Shown here: one piece after another, positions 1 through 6,832 of the stretch
Position numbering within the stretch: position 1 is the first letter of the stretch
Layout: every line of letters starts with the position of its first letter
Source of the DNA: Halobacteria archaeon
GTDB lineage: Bacteria > Pseudomonadota > Gammaproteobacteria > UBA9214
NCBI GenBank assembly: GCA_013041945.1
Contig: JABDRC010000131.1
Coordinates: 1 to 14,230 of the forward strand
DNA length: 14,230 nt
Reading direction: 5' to 3'
The notes under the pieces: model-generated
The model's input: only the letters and a program-made list of their open reading frames with translations
Database searches by the model: none
Told to the model about the DNA's origin: nothing
Translations under genes and position numbers: made by a program

Positions 1-25
1 ATGCGGATAACCTGCATGGGTATGC

Positions 26-403
26 CTAGACACATGATGACTCAACCGGCTGCCGGTCAATTTGCGCCAGCTCCAGATTCGCCAGCAGCATTTCATCGCC
101 ACTGATCAGGCGGGTACGGTAGTCACCGCAGCTGGCGCACAGCAGGCGGTTGGGCTGCGCCTCGGACTCGGCCCCGCACTGTGTGCACTGTACCCGGACC
201 GGTGCCGTGTCAATAACCAGTTCGGCATCCGCGGCGATGCTGCCGGCAGCCGCCAGCGGCCAGGCATGCGCCAGCAGCGGCGCCTCGACACCGGAGAGCG
301 GACCAAGCTGGAGCACAATGCGCTCAACCCGGCGCGCCCGGTGCTCCCTGGCAATACGCTCGACCTGCTCCATCAGGGCCAGACAGACTGAATACTCGTG
401 CAT
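26..403 (-). CDS. hypA: Hydrogenase nickel incorporation protein HypA
   Basis: HypA is a cytoplasmic nickel metallochaperone that works with HypB to insert Ni into the hydrogenase large-subunit precursor. The 125-residue protein begins MHE, the conserved N-terminus whose His2 binds nickel in the family. It has the structural zinc site as two CxxC pairs, Cys73/Cys76 and Cys89/Cys92. The length is slightly above the usual 113-118 because of a C-terminal extension. I chose the ATG at 403 because it gives the MHE start and has an AGGAT ribosome site upstream. An upstream extension to 475 in the same frame would add 24 residues that read as antisense to hupJ. The gene starts four bases after the hupJ stop, so it is translated from the hup message. 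The family assignment is firm. The next gene, often hypB in such operons, would lie beyond the left edge. Confidence 0.95.
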   Translation of the reverse strand: MHEYSVCLALMEQVERIAREHRARRVERIVLQLGPLSGVEAPLLAHAWPLAAAGSIAADAELVIDTAPVRVQCTQCGAESEAQPNRLLCASCGDYRTRLISGDEMLLANLELAQIDRQPVESSCV

Positions 404-407
404 AAGA

Positions 408-911
408 CTAATCCTGACCGACAGACAGCCAGCCACGCAACAGCTTGCGGCGCGACAGCGGCCGACTGAACCCACCCTGCTTCAGCCCGGACGCCAGCGG
501 ATCGGTGCTGACCGTTTCATTGCCTTCTTCCTCGAGTCGTCCGAGCACCTCCCCGGCCACCCGGCGCGCCGTATCCTGGTCGGGAAAATCCTGTACCGTG
601 GAAAACAGGGGCGTGCTGAGGTGGGTCCCGATGCCCTCGAGTACAGCGGGTGTGAATTCATATTCGCCGGCATTAAAGCGCCAGATGACCTTCTGGCCAA
701 AGGTCGCTGCGGACCACTCCTCACCCTCAGCCGGCAACAGTACCAGGTTCATGAACCAGGGTGTAACCAGCACACCGCACAGGCATCTGTCATGCGGGCG
801 AAAGCCCACTGCCTCGACCTGCAACCTGTCGTTACAAATCGGCAAGCCCTGCATGCGCTCACGCTCGATACGGCGGTAGCCTGCAACGAGTCTGTTGACG
901 ACATCAGACAT
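408..911 (-). CDS. hupJ: HybE/HupJ-family [NiFe]-hydrogenase assembly chaperone
   Basis: This 167-residue cytoplasmic protein belongs to the HybE/HupJ family of hydrogenase assembly chaperones, which bind hydrogenase precursors before Tat export. The family signature TPWFMNL is at about residues 50-56, followed by LVLLP. The C-terminal part carries the family's conserved SRRKLLRG segment at about 153-160. That segment resembles a twin-arginine motif but is at the wrong end to be an export signal. The gene starts five bases downstream of the rubredoxin stop and ends four bases before hypA, consistent with coupled translation. In Rhizobium and related bacteria hupJ sits in the same place after hupI. 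The assignment is confident from the motifs and context. The exact client, small or large subunit, is not shown by the sequence. Confidence 0.92.
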   Translation of the reverse strand: MSDVVNRLVAGYRRIERERMQGLPICNDRLQVEAVGFRPHDRCLCGVLVTPWFMNLVLLPAEGEEWSAATFGQKVIWRFNAGEYEFTPAVLEGIGTHLSTPLFSTVQDFPDQDTARRVAGEVLGRLEEEGNETVSTDPLASGLKQGGFSRPLSRRKLLRGWLSVGQD

Positions 912-916
912 GGCGT

Positions 917-1120
917 TCAGCTGCCGTCGGCGAGCAGGAATTTGTCCTTGCCGGCGTCACACTGCGGACAGCGCCAGTGGTCCGGCAAGTCGGTGAATGC
1001 AGTGCCCGGGGGTATCTGTTCGAACGTGTCGCCCTTTGCCGGATCGTACACATACCAGCAGATGCGACACTCGAGCCGGGTGTCGTCGCCGATGCGCTGA
1101 CTGGATACTTCCGCGGGCAT
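917..1120 (-). CDS. hupI: Rubredoxin HupI of the hydrogenase operon
   Basis: A 67-residue rubredoxin, a one-iron electron carrier. The four iron-ligand cysteines occur in the classic pattern: CRIC at residues 18-21, then YVYDP and PPGTAF, then CPQC at 51-54. An N-terminal extension of about 15 residues precedes the first cysteine pair. Rubredoxins encoded inside hup operons (HupI) are known to support hydrogenase activity and assembly in air, so it probably serves oxygen-exposed maturation here. The ATG at 1120 overlaps the hupH stop as TGATG. A GTG one codon upstream (1123) is equally possible. A strong GGAAGGA ribosome site lies just before both. The family assignment is essentially certain and the specific role follows from context. 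Confidence 0.95.
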   Translation of the reverse strand: MPAEVSSQRIGDDTRLECRICWYVYDPAKGDTFEQIPPGTAFTDLPDHWRCPQCDAGKDKFLLADGS

Positions 1121-1986
1121 CACCCCAGTTCCTTCCAGTAAGGTTCCAGCAATTCACGGAAACGCTGGCGCGAGTCATCAAGATCTTCCTGCGCAGCGCA
1201 GGCGACCAGGGGAATATCGGTAATTTCCAGGGTATTGAGAATCAGCGTGCCCATTGAGTTGGTATAGCGCACCCACCAGACACCGGGACACGCGGCACTG
1301 GTGATCTGGCAATCGCCGTAACCCCGCGACAGGGTATCAACGGGACCCTTGCCCAGGACATCGCCGAGAAAACGGATGTCGTCCTCGCTCAGCGGCAGCA
1401 GCGTGAGATTGATGACATGGGCGAGATCACCGGCCTGCCAGGATTGCACGTGGTCCTGGATCTCACTGAGGATGGGCATGGCATTCATGACATCCGCGGG
1501 CGGTGTAACGCCCGCAATAGCAGCCACGCACTCCGGGTCCGGCCTGCGCCGTGCCAGCACCGGCACATCGCAGACCTCGATCAGGTCGTGCATGATGGCG
1601 CCATTGGCATCCAGGTAGAAGGTACGCCAGATACCGGCCAGCACCGACTCCTGCATGCGCACCTGCAATGGACCACCGAAGCGCAGGCTCACCTCGCCCT
1701 CGCCCAGGATCTGGTTGACCAGTTCACGGTTCTCGGCATCCAGGGCGGATATGTCGGCCACCTGCGGTTCACCACCAACCCGGTAGCGCTCCAGTGCCCG
1801 GCGAATCCACTCCGTGGTCGCCCTGGCACCCCCGAGATGCTGCACCTGTTCCGGCTCCGGGATGTCCGGGGCCCGGTAGCTGCCCATCTCCTGCGGCAGG
1901 GAAATAAATTCCAGGCGTGTGCCGTCTGCCTCGTGCGGCTGACTGCCCGGGCCGGTCACGGTAACCGGTATGTTGTCGATATCCAT
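1120..1986 (-). CDS. hupH: HupH/HyaF-family hydrogenase expression/formation protein
   Basis: A 288-residue accessory protein of the HupH/HyaF family, found only with membrane-bound uptake hydrogenases and implicated in small-subunit maturation. The conserved C-terminal domain is clear. LPLSEDDIRFL at about 196-206 is followed by SRGYGDCQI (220-228) and VWWVRYTNSMGTLIL (236-250), then NTLEITDIP. The N-terminal part carries LEFISLPQEM (25-34), also typical. The length matches the family. I chose the ATG at 1986 because it follows a GGGAGAAGG ribosome site and gives the usual acidic N-terminus. The frame stays open to 2043, but that would overlap the upstream gene by about 30 bases. It follows hyaE by 25 bases and overlaps rubredoxin at its stop. 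The biochemical activity of this family is not established. Confidence 0.92.
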   Translation of the reverse strand: MDIDNIPVTVTGPGSQPHEADGTRLEFISLPQEMGSYRAPDIPEPEQVQHLGGARATTEWIRRALERYRVGGEPQVADISALDAENRELVNQILGEGEVSLRFGGPLQVRMQESVLAGIWRTFYLDANGAIMHDLIEVCDVPVLARRRPDPECVAAIAGVTPPADVMNAMPILSEIQDHVQSWQAGDLAHVINLTLLPLSEDDIRFLGDVLGKGPVDTLSRGYGDCQITSAACPGVWWVRYTNSMGTLILNTLEITDIPLVACAAQEDLDDSRQRFRELLEPYWKELG

Positions 1987-2011
1987 AACGCGCCTTCTCC
2001 CCGTTGCCCGC

Positions 2012-2422
2012 TCACGCACTGACCACCGGCACCCTGACGGCATGCAGCGGCTTTACCCCGGCGACCAGCAGTTCACTGATTTGCTGCAGGTAGTCCGACC
2101 AGTTCTGAATGCCGGTAATCGCACCGAGGTAACCCCCGTCGCGCAGGAACACCAGCGCCGGCCACGCGGTGAAGCCGTAATGAAGCTGGAGTTCGCGCTC
2201 CGCTGCCGCTGCCACCACGCCCGGTTGCAGTGTTCCCGCAAACGCCTTGTCCAGTTCGGGCAGCACCACGGCCACATCGGTGGTATCACGGAACCGCTTC
2301 GGGTCACCGGCGAAGAACAGCACGCTGACGCCCGGCCGCTCGATAAATGCCGCGTGCGAGTCCAGGCTGACTTCCGGGTAGCGGTGCTCGTCAAACAGCA
2401 GCTGAATCAGTGGATGGGTCAT
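2012..2422 (-). CDS. hupG: HyaE/HupG-family thioredoxin-like hydrogenase chaperone
   Basis: A 136-residue protein of the HyaE/HupG family, which has a thioredoxin fold but acts as a Tat-dependent chaperone for the hydrogenase small subunit rather than as a redox enzyme. The strand SVLFFAGDP at about 33-41 is followed, where thioredoxins have CxxC, by residues with no cysteine. The protein contains no cysteine at all, so it cannot do thiol-disulfide exchange. The cis-proline region survives as TAWPALVFLRDG at about 85-96. Its ATG overlaps the maturation-protease stop as ATGA, showing translational coupling. Lack of the redox pair is normal for this family, not damage. The call rests on fold motifs, length and position between hupD and hupH. 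Confidence 0.88.
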   Translation of the reverse strand: MTHPLIQLLFDEHRYPEVSLDSHAAFIERPGVSVLFFAGDPKRFRDTTDVAVVLPELDKAFAGTLQPGVVAAAAERELQLHYGFTAWPALVFLRDGGYLGAITGIQNWSDYLQQISELLVAGVKPLHAVRVPVVSA

Positions 2423-2994
2423 GCCGGCCTGCCCAGCTCATAGCTTGTCATGTCGAGTTCACCGGGACCGGTGAGCTCCACGATGTCAAGCGGTACTGCC
2501 CGCTTGCGCAGTTCGATACCCCATTCCTGCAGCACCGCACAGGCTTCCTCCAGGGCCGCCGGAATACGTTCCCGCGTTCCCTCCCTGAGGCTGCCGCCGA
2601 AATCGTCGAGCCGCTCCGGCTGCACACCGATCAGCGCCAGCTGCTCCGGCCTGCCGGTCAGCATGCGTGCGGATGCCAGCACCTCCTGGAAACCGGTCTG
2701 GTGCATGCTGACCTTCTTCGCGCCCATGTACTGCGGCACATCATCGTCGCGGATGACACGAAGCTCGCCGGGTGCCAGGCCGAAGTCGATGGCATCGAAA
2801 ATGAGTAGCCTGGAGACATTGCTGATCCAGGGCAACAGGAACATGCCCTGCGTGCCGCCATCCATCAGGCGTACCGGTGTCGGAAATTCCCAGCCGGCAT
2901 TGAGTTCCTCGATACAGCGCACCCCAAAACCCTCGTCAGCCCACAGGATGTTGCCAATACCGAGGACCAGGGTATCGATTTCGCCACTGCTCAA
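2419..2994 (-). CDS. hupD: [NiFe]-hydrogenase maturation endopeptidase HupD/HyaD (TTG start)
   Basis: This protease removes the C-terminal peptide of the large subunit after nickel insertion, letting the active site close. The 191-residue product has the family opening VLGIGNILWADEGFG. By comparison with E. coli HybD (Glu16, Asp62, His93), the nickel-sensing residues here are Glu21, Asp67 and His98. No in-frame ATG exists near the family N-terminus. The start is taken as TTG at 2994, which overlaps the hupC stop as TTGA and is preceded by AAGGA (3004-3008) at nine bases. The frame runs open further upstream to 3375, but that part is a shadow of hupC. Its likely substrate, the tail after DPCLACSTH in HupL, is encoded in the same operon. 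Function is confident and the start well supported. Confidence 0.93.
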   Translation of the reverse strand: MSSGEIDTLVLGIGNILWADEGFGVRCIEELNAGWEFPTPVRLMDGGTQGMFLLPWISNVSRLLIFDAIDFGLAPGELRVIRDDDVPQYMGAKKVSMHQTGFQEVLASARMLTGRPEQLALIGVQPERLDDFGGSLREGTRERIPAALEEACAVLQEWGIELRKRAVPLDIVELTGPGELDMTSYELGRPA

Positions 2995-3698
2995 GGCTGG
3001 TCGTCCTTGAACATGCGCCAGCCGCCAATGATGGTACTGACGCTGCTCTCGCGGCTGATGATATCGGCGCGCACCGCCATGTAGATGTGGATGATGACGA
3101 ACATGATCATCACCCACATGATCATGTTGTGCCAGTTGTGCGTGGCCTCGCTGCCACCCAGCAACGGGATGACCCAGCCGAACAGCCTGTCTGCCCAGCT
3201 GTCCGTACCCAGTCCTTCGCCGTACAGGGCGAACCCGCTGACGATCATGAATACCGTGCCGAGGGTATTGAACAGGAACATGGCCATCTGCGCCAACGGA
3301 TTGTGTCCGAGCGTCTTGTGCTGCTTGCGTGTCAGGAACGAGTAGAAACGCAATTCGTAGAACAGTCCTTTCCACCAGGCGCCCCGCCAGAATGGCAGAT
3401 AGAAGATCTCGCGCGCAAAGCGGTTGCCGACCAGCGCCCAGTAAATCCTGACGGCAAAACCGATGGCAAACACGTAGGCGGCGATGAAATGGATCATCCG
3501 TATGTTGCCCATCAGGAAGTGATCGCTGGCTTCACCATTGAGTGCCGGTAACGGATTGGCGATCAGGTAGCCGGTCACGGCCAGTACCAGAAAGCTCAGG
3601 GTATGCAACCAGTGCCACAGTCGCACCGGGGCCTCGAACACATACACCGCCTTCTGGTTGGCCGAATCGTGCGGACCACTTGCCACGTTGCTGCTCAT
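2991..3698 (-). CDS. hupC: Hydrogenase b-type cytochrome subunit HupC/HyaC
   Basis: The membrane cytochrome b that anchors the hydrogenase dimer and passes electrons from its Fe-S chain to quinone. The 235-residue protein has four hydrophobic segments at about 30-48, 69-90, 138-160 and 190-212. Family motifs include VRLWHWLH (25-32) near the start, and HNWHNMIMW (187-195) with a further His204 in the last helix. His32, His70, His190 and His204 are reasonable haem-ligand candidates, by position only. The ATG at 3698 has a near-perfect AGGAGGG ribosome site seven bases upstream. The gene starts 15 bases after the large-subunit stop, and its own stop overlaps the hupD start. Family, length and context all agree. 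Confidence 0.95.
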   Translation of the reverse strand: MSSNVASGPHDSANQKAVYVFEAPVRLWHWLHTLSFLVLAVTGYLIANPLPALNGEASDHFLMGNIRMIHFIAAYVFAIGFAVRIYWALVGNRFAREIFYLPFWRGAWWKGLFYELRFYSFLTRKQHKTLGHNPLAQMAMFLFNTLGTVFMIVSGFALYGEGLGTDSWADRLFGWVIPLLGGSEATHNWHNMIMWVMIMFVIIHIYMAVRADIISRESSVSTIIGGWRMFKDDQP

Positions 3699-3713
3699 GT
3701 CGCTGCCCTCCTG

Positions 3714-5498
3714 TTAGCGGACCTTGACCGTTGCCAGCTCCTCGCCGTCCGGCGACATCACATGCGTCGAACAGGCCAGGCAGGGATCAAAACTGTGCAA
3801 GGTACGCAAAATTTCCAGTGGCTGGTCGGCATTGGCCATCGGCGTACCCAGCAGGGCCGCCTCATAGGCACCGATATTGCCCTCCGGGTCGCGCGGTGAG
3901 GCATTCCAGGTGGTCGGGACCACAGCCTGGTAGTTCTCGATACGGGTATCCTTGACATGGATCCAGTGTCCCAGCGCACCACGCGGCGCCTCCACCGGCC
4001 CGACGCCCCTGGCCTCAGCGGGCCAGGTGTCCGGTTCCCAGTTGTCCATGTTGGCCGTGGCCGTATCACCCGCCTTGAGGTTGGCCATCATGTTGTCAAA
4101 CACGGTGCGCATCTTGTGCGCCGCCCAGGAACATTCCAGCCCGCGCGCCGCCGTGCGGCCCAGCGTGGAGAACAGCGCCTCCAGTGGCAGGCCGAGGTCA
4201 CGCAGCAGGCCATCCACCTGGGCCTTGATCTCCTCCTCGCCGCGCGCATAGGCAATCACGTAGCGCGCCAGCGGACCCACCTCCATGGCATGACCCCGCC
4301 AGCGCGGGGCCTTGACGAAGGAATATTTCGCCCCTTCATCCAGCTGCTCGATGTTGGTCTTGGTGCCCTTCGCGTTCGGACCCAGCTCGAACCTGGGCTC
4401 GGTGATGCCGTCCCAGGGGTGCAGGCCCTTCGATTCATCCGGATACGTATACCAGGAGTGGTTGACGAACTCCTGGATCTGCTCGGGATCGCGCACATCC
4501 ACCTCGTGCACCGTGGACAGGTCGCCGCCGATGATGGCACCACCCGGCAGCAGCATGTTCTCCTGTGACCAGTCGTTCGCGACATTCGGGAAATCACCGT
4601 AGGACAGCAGGTTCTTGCTCGATAGCCCGCCGCCATAGGTCCACTCGGTATAGAAAGAGGCAATCGCCTTGAGGTCCGGGATGTAGACCTGGTCGATGAA
4701 CTCGATGGAACGGTCGATGATGGACGACACCAGGTTGAGCCACTCCATGTTGATGCCGCCGGTCTCGTTCAGGCTGAACGAGCAGGGCATGCCACCGACC
4801 AGCCAGTTCGGATGCGGGTTGCGGCCGCCGAAGATGGTGTGGATCTTGACGATCTCGCGCTGGAAGTCGAGCGCCTCCAGGTAATGGGCGACGGCCATCA
4901 GGTTGGCCTCGGCCGGCAGCTTGTAGGCCGGACTGCCCCAGTAGGCATTGGAAAACGGGCCCAGCTGGCCCGACTCGACAAAGCGTTTTACGCGCGCCTG
5001 GATATCACGGAAATAGCCGGGTGATGACTTGGGCCAGCTGGAGATGCTCTGCATCAGTACAGAGGTTGCTTTCGGATCGGCGTCCAGTGCACTGACCACG
5101 TCGACCCAGTCGAGCGCATGCAAGTGGTAGAAATGCACCAGGTGGTCCTGGGTGTACTGGGCCAGCATCATCAGGTTGCGGATGTGATTGGCATTCTCCG
5201 GGATCTGGATACCCAGGGCATCCTCGACCGCACGCACCGAGGACAGGGCATGCACGCCGGTGCAGACGCCGCAGATACGTTCTACGAAGGCCCAGGCATC
5301 GCGCGGATCGCGTCCCTTGAGAATGACCTCCAGGCCGCGCCACATATTGCCGGTGGAGACCGCATTTTGTATGACATTGCTGTCGTCCAGGTTGACCTCG
5401 ATACGCAGGTGTCCCTCGATGCGACAAATCGGGTCCACCACCACACGCTGACCACTGTCATCGAGTCGGAAACCATTCGGCGTGACGGTCTCACTCAT
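3714..5498 (-). CDS. hupL: [NiFe]-hydrogenase large subunit, membrane-bound uptake type
   Basis: The catalytic subunit holding the NiFe(CN)2CO centre that oxidises H2 at the periplasmic face. The product has 594 residues. The N-terminal nickel motif is RICGVCTGVH with Cys76 and Cys79, and the C-terminal one is DPCLACSTH with Cys573 and Cys576. The 15 residues after His579, VMSPDGEELATVKVR, are the tail expected to be cut off by HupD. Glu28 in RIEGH is the conserved proton-transfer glutamate. The protein closely resembles E. coli HyaB in motif spacing and tail sequence. I chose the ATG at 5498 because AAGGGGGA precedes it and it gives the normal N-terminus. The frame is open to 5636 but that stretch is antisense-like within hupS. 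It overlaps the hupS stop by eight bases. Export relies on the small subunit's Tat signal. Confidence 0.97.
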   Translation of the reverse strand: MSETVTPNGFRLDDSGQRVVVDPICRIEGHLRIEVNLDDSNVIQNAVSTGNMWRGLEVILKGRDPRDAWAFVERICGVCTGVHALSSVRAVEDALGIQIPENANHIRNLMMLAQYTQDHLVHFYHLHALDWVDVVSALDADPKATSVLMQSISSWPKSSPGYFRDIQARVKRFVESGQLGPFSNAYWGSPAYKLPAEANLMAVAHYLEALDFQREIVKIHTIFGGRNPHPNWLVGGMPCSFSLNETGGINMEWLNLVSSIIDRSIEFIDQVYIPDLKAIASFYTEWTYGGGLSSKNLLSYGDFPNVANDWSQENMLLPGGAIIGGDLSTVHEVDVRDPEQIQEFVNHSWYTYPDESKGLHPWDGITEPRFELGPNAKGTKTNIEQLDEGAKYSFVKAPRWRGHAMEVGPLARYVIAYARGEEEIKAQVDGLLRDLGLPLEALFSTLGRTAARGLECSWAAHKMRTVFDNMMANLKAGDTATANMDNWEPDTWPAEARGVGPVEAPRGALGHWIHVKDTRIENYQAVVPTTWNASPRDPEGNIGAYEAALLGTPMANADQPLEILRTLHSFDPCLACSTHVMSPDGEELATVKVR

Positions 5499-6582
5499 GG
5501 CTGCTGTCCCCCTTGTTGCTGTCTTTTGTATGGCTGATGACCGAGGCAGCCGCATGCGCCGCCACACCAACGGCGGCGGCACCGGCCAGCACGGCGCCCA
5601 CCTTGTCGGCCGTGGCCTCGACGCCGCCTGGCACATTCAGGTTGGTGACCGCGCTGTAGAAGGAGCCGCGGTCCCAGAAATTGTCTTCGGCACAGCCCAG
5701 GCAACCGTGGCCCGATTTGACCGGCCATGACAACCCGCCGTTCCACTCGACAGTGGAACAGGCATTGTAGGTGGTCGGACCCTTGCAGCCCACCTTGTAC
5801 AGGCAGTAGCCCTTGCGCGCGCCTTCGTCATCGAAGCGCTCGACGAACTGGCCGGCATCGAAGTGCGGCCGACGGTAACACTTGTCATGCAGGCGCTGAC
5901 TGTAGAACATCTTCGGCCGCCCCTGCCGGTCCAGCTCGGGGAAACGATCAAAGGTCAGCATGTAGGTAATGACACCGGTCATGACTTCAGCGATGGGTGG
6001 ACAGCCCGGCACCTTGATGATCGGTTTGTCGGTAATCACCTTGTGGATGGGCACGGCGCGGGTCGGGTTGGGCTTGGCAGCCTGTACGCAGCCCCAGGAG
6101 GCACAGGAACCCCAGGCAATGATCGCCTTGCAGTGATCCGCCATGTGACGCAGTTTCTCGATATAGGGCTTGCCGGCCTGGATACAGTACATGCCGTCTT
6201 CATTGAGCGGCGGATTGCCTTCGCAGGCGAGAATAAAGTTGCCGTCGTATTTTTCCACGGTCTGTTCCAGAATTTCCTCGGCCTGATGACCGGCGGCGGC
6301 CATGATCGTGTCATCATAATCCAGGGAGATCATCGACAGGATGACATCGGCCGCCAGCGGATGCCCGGAACGGATGAAGGACTCCGTACAGCAGGTACAT
6401 TCAAGACCGTGCAGCCAGATGACCGGGGTACGCGGCTTGGTCTCCAGTGCGTGCGCTATCTTGCCTGCGAACTCCGGCCCCATACCAAGTCCGGCGGCAG
6501 TGAGACTGCAAAATTTGAGAAAACTGCGGCGGGTAATACCATGCTCGCGCATGGCCTCGTAGAAGGTCTGCTGGATACTCAT
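5491..6582 (-). CDS. hupS: [NiFe]-hydrogenase small subunit, oxygen-tolerant group 1d, Tat-exported
   Basis: The electron-transfer subunit with three Fe-S clusters, exported folded with HupL and anchored in the membrane. The 363-residue precursor has a Tat signal, TRRSFLKF at about 17-24, with cleavage probable near residue 45 (AHA). Cys62, Cys64, Cys65, Cys160, Cys165 and Cys194 correspond to mature Cys17, 19, 20, 115, 120 and 149 of E. coli HyaA. They form the six-cysteine ligand set of the [4Fe-3S] proximal cluster that defines oxygen-tolerant enzymes. A hydrophobic C-terminal helix (about 325-350, KVGAVLAGAAAVGVAA onward) is the membrane anchor. The ATG at 6582 follows GAAGGAGA and directly begins the signal peptide. 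An in-frame extension to 6792 has no family resemblance and covers the promoter region. It is first in the operon. Confidence 0.97.
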   Translation of the reverse strand: MSIQQTFYEAMREHGITRRSFLKFCSLTAAGLGMGPEFAGKIAHALETKPRTPVIWLHGLECTCCTESFIRSGHPLAADVILSMISLDYDDTIMAAAGHQAEEILEQTVEKYDGNFILACEGNPPLNEDGMYCIQAGKPYIEKLRHMADHCKAIIAWGSCASWGCVQAAKPNPTRAVPIHKVITDKPIIKVPGCPPIAEVMTGVITYMLTFDRFPELDRQGRPKMFYSQRLHDKCYRRPHFDAGQFVERFDDEGARKGYCLYKVGCKGPTTYNACSTVEWNGGLSWPVKSGHGCLGCAEDNFWDRGSFYSAVTNLNVPGGVEATADKVGAVLAGAAAVGVAAHAAASVISHTKDSNKGDSSHE

Positions 6583-6663
6583 ACCTGCACTCTCCTTCGA
6601 ACTGTAAGTTGACAAGGCTGTGTAGGCACTGCTTCGGGTAAACAGGTTATATTCGTCGATCGC

Positions 6664-6680
6664 CCCGCTTGCCAGGCGGG
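6664..6680 (-). other. GC hairpin in the hup leader
   Basis: In the predicted hup leader RNA, CCCGC and GCGGG can pair as a five-base-pair stem around a seven-base loop (CTGGCAA). There is no U tract after it, so it is not a classical terminator. It could affect message stability, or it may be chance in GC-rich DNA. Confidence 0.25.
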
Positions 6681-6708
6681 CTGTTCTTGTTTTCACCCGT
6701 TCGTTGTG

Positions 6709-6716
6709 AGTGTATA
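6709..6716 (-). promoter_or_regulatory. Candidate -10 element of the hup operon
   Basis: On the minus strand this reads TATACACT, giving overlapping hexamers TATACA (6711-6716) and TACACT (6709-6714). Its distance from the FNR-like box suits a class II activated promoter, where a good -35 is not needed, and none is seen. Transcription would start near 6702, leaving a leader of about 120 bases that includes a GC-rich hairpin at 6664-6680. Confidence 0.4.
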
Positions 6717-6735
6717 CAATATGCAGGCAATCTTG

Positions 6736-6749
6736 TTGACATGCATCAA
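6736..6749 (-). promoter_or_regulatory. FNR/FixK-type operator upstream of hupS
   Basis: Read toward hupS the site is TTGATGCATGTCAA, matching the consensus TTGAT-N4-ATCAA at nine of ten positions. Its centre is about 160 bases upstream of the hupS ATG. It lies about 29 bases before the -10-like TACACT at 6709-6714, which puts it near -41, the usual place for class II activation by FNR-type proteins. No good sigma54 site (GG-N10-GC) was found in the same spacer. It is therefore inferred that low oxygen induces the operon through an FNR/FixK protein. Confidence 0.6.
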
Positions 6750-6832
6750 GCGGAACCGGATGGAACAAGCGGCAGGGCCTGTATTCAGTCAAAATATTTC
6801 AGAATATTATTAAACCCTAACTAACGAGATCC

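Noticed and set aside
1..17. Start of a gene downstream of hypA (ATG at 17 on the minus strand)
   Set aside because: Only five codons are in view, there is no ribosome site, and they do not match the usual HypB N-terminus.
150..1100. A 316-residue open frame on the plus strand opposite hypA, hupJ and hupI
   Set aside because: It lies antisense to three clearly identified hydrogenase genes. Its Arg/Ser/Pro/Gln-rich translation resembles no family and is the usual result of GC-rich third positions.
2995..3375. In-frame upstream extension of hupD
   Set aside because: It overlaps hupC in another frame and its His/Arg/Gln-rich translation is unlike any protease N-terminus.
6661..6780. Sigma54 promoter before hupS
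   Set aside because: No GG and GC pair with ten bases between them was found; near misses have eight or eleven.
6583..6792. In-frame upstream extension of hupS by 70 residues
   Set aside because: The Tat signal begins right at the ATG at 6582 with a good ribosome site. The extension covers the FNR-like box and has no family resemblance.
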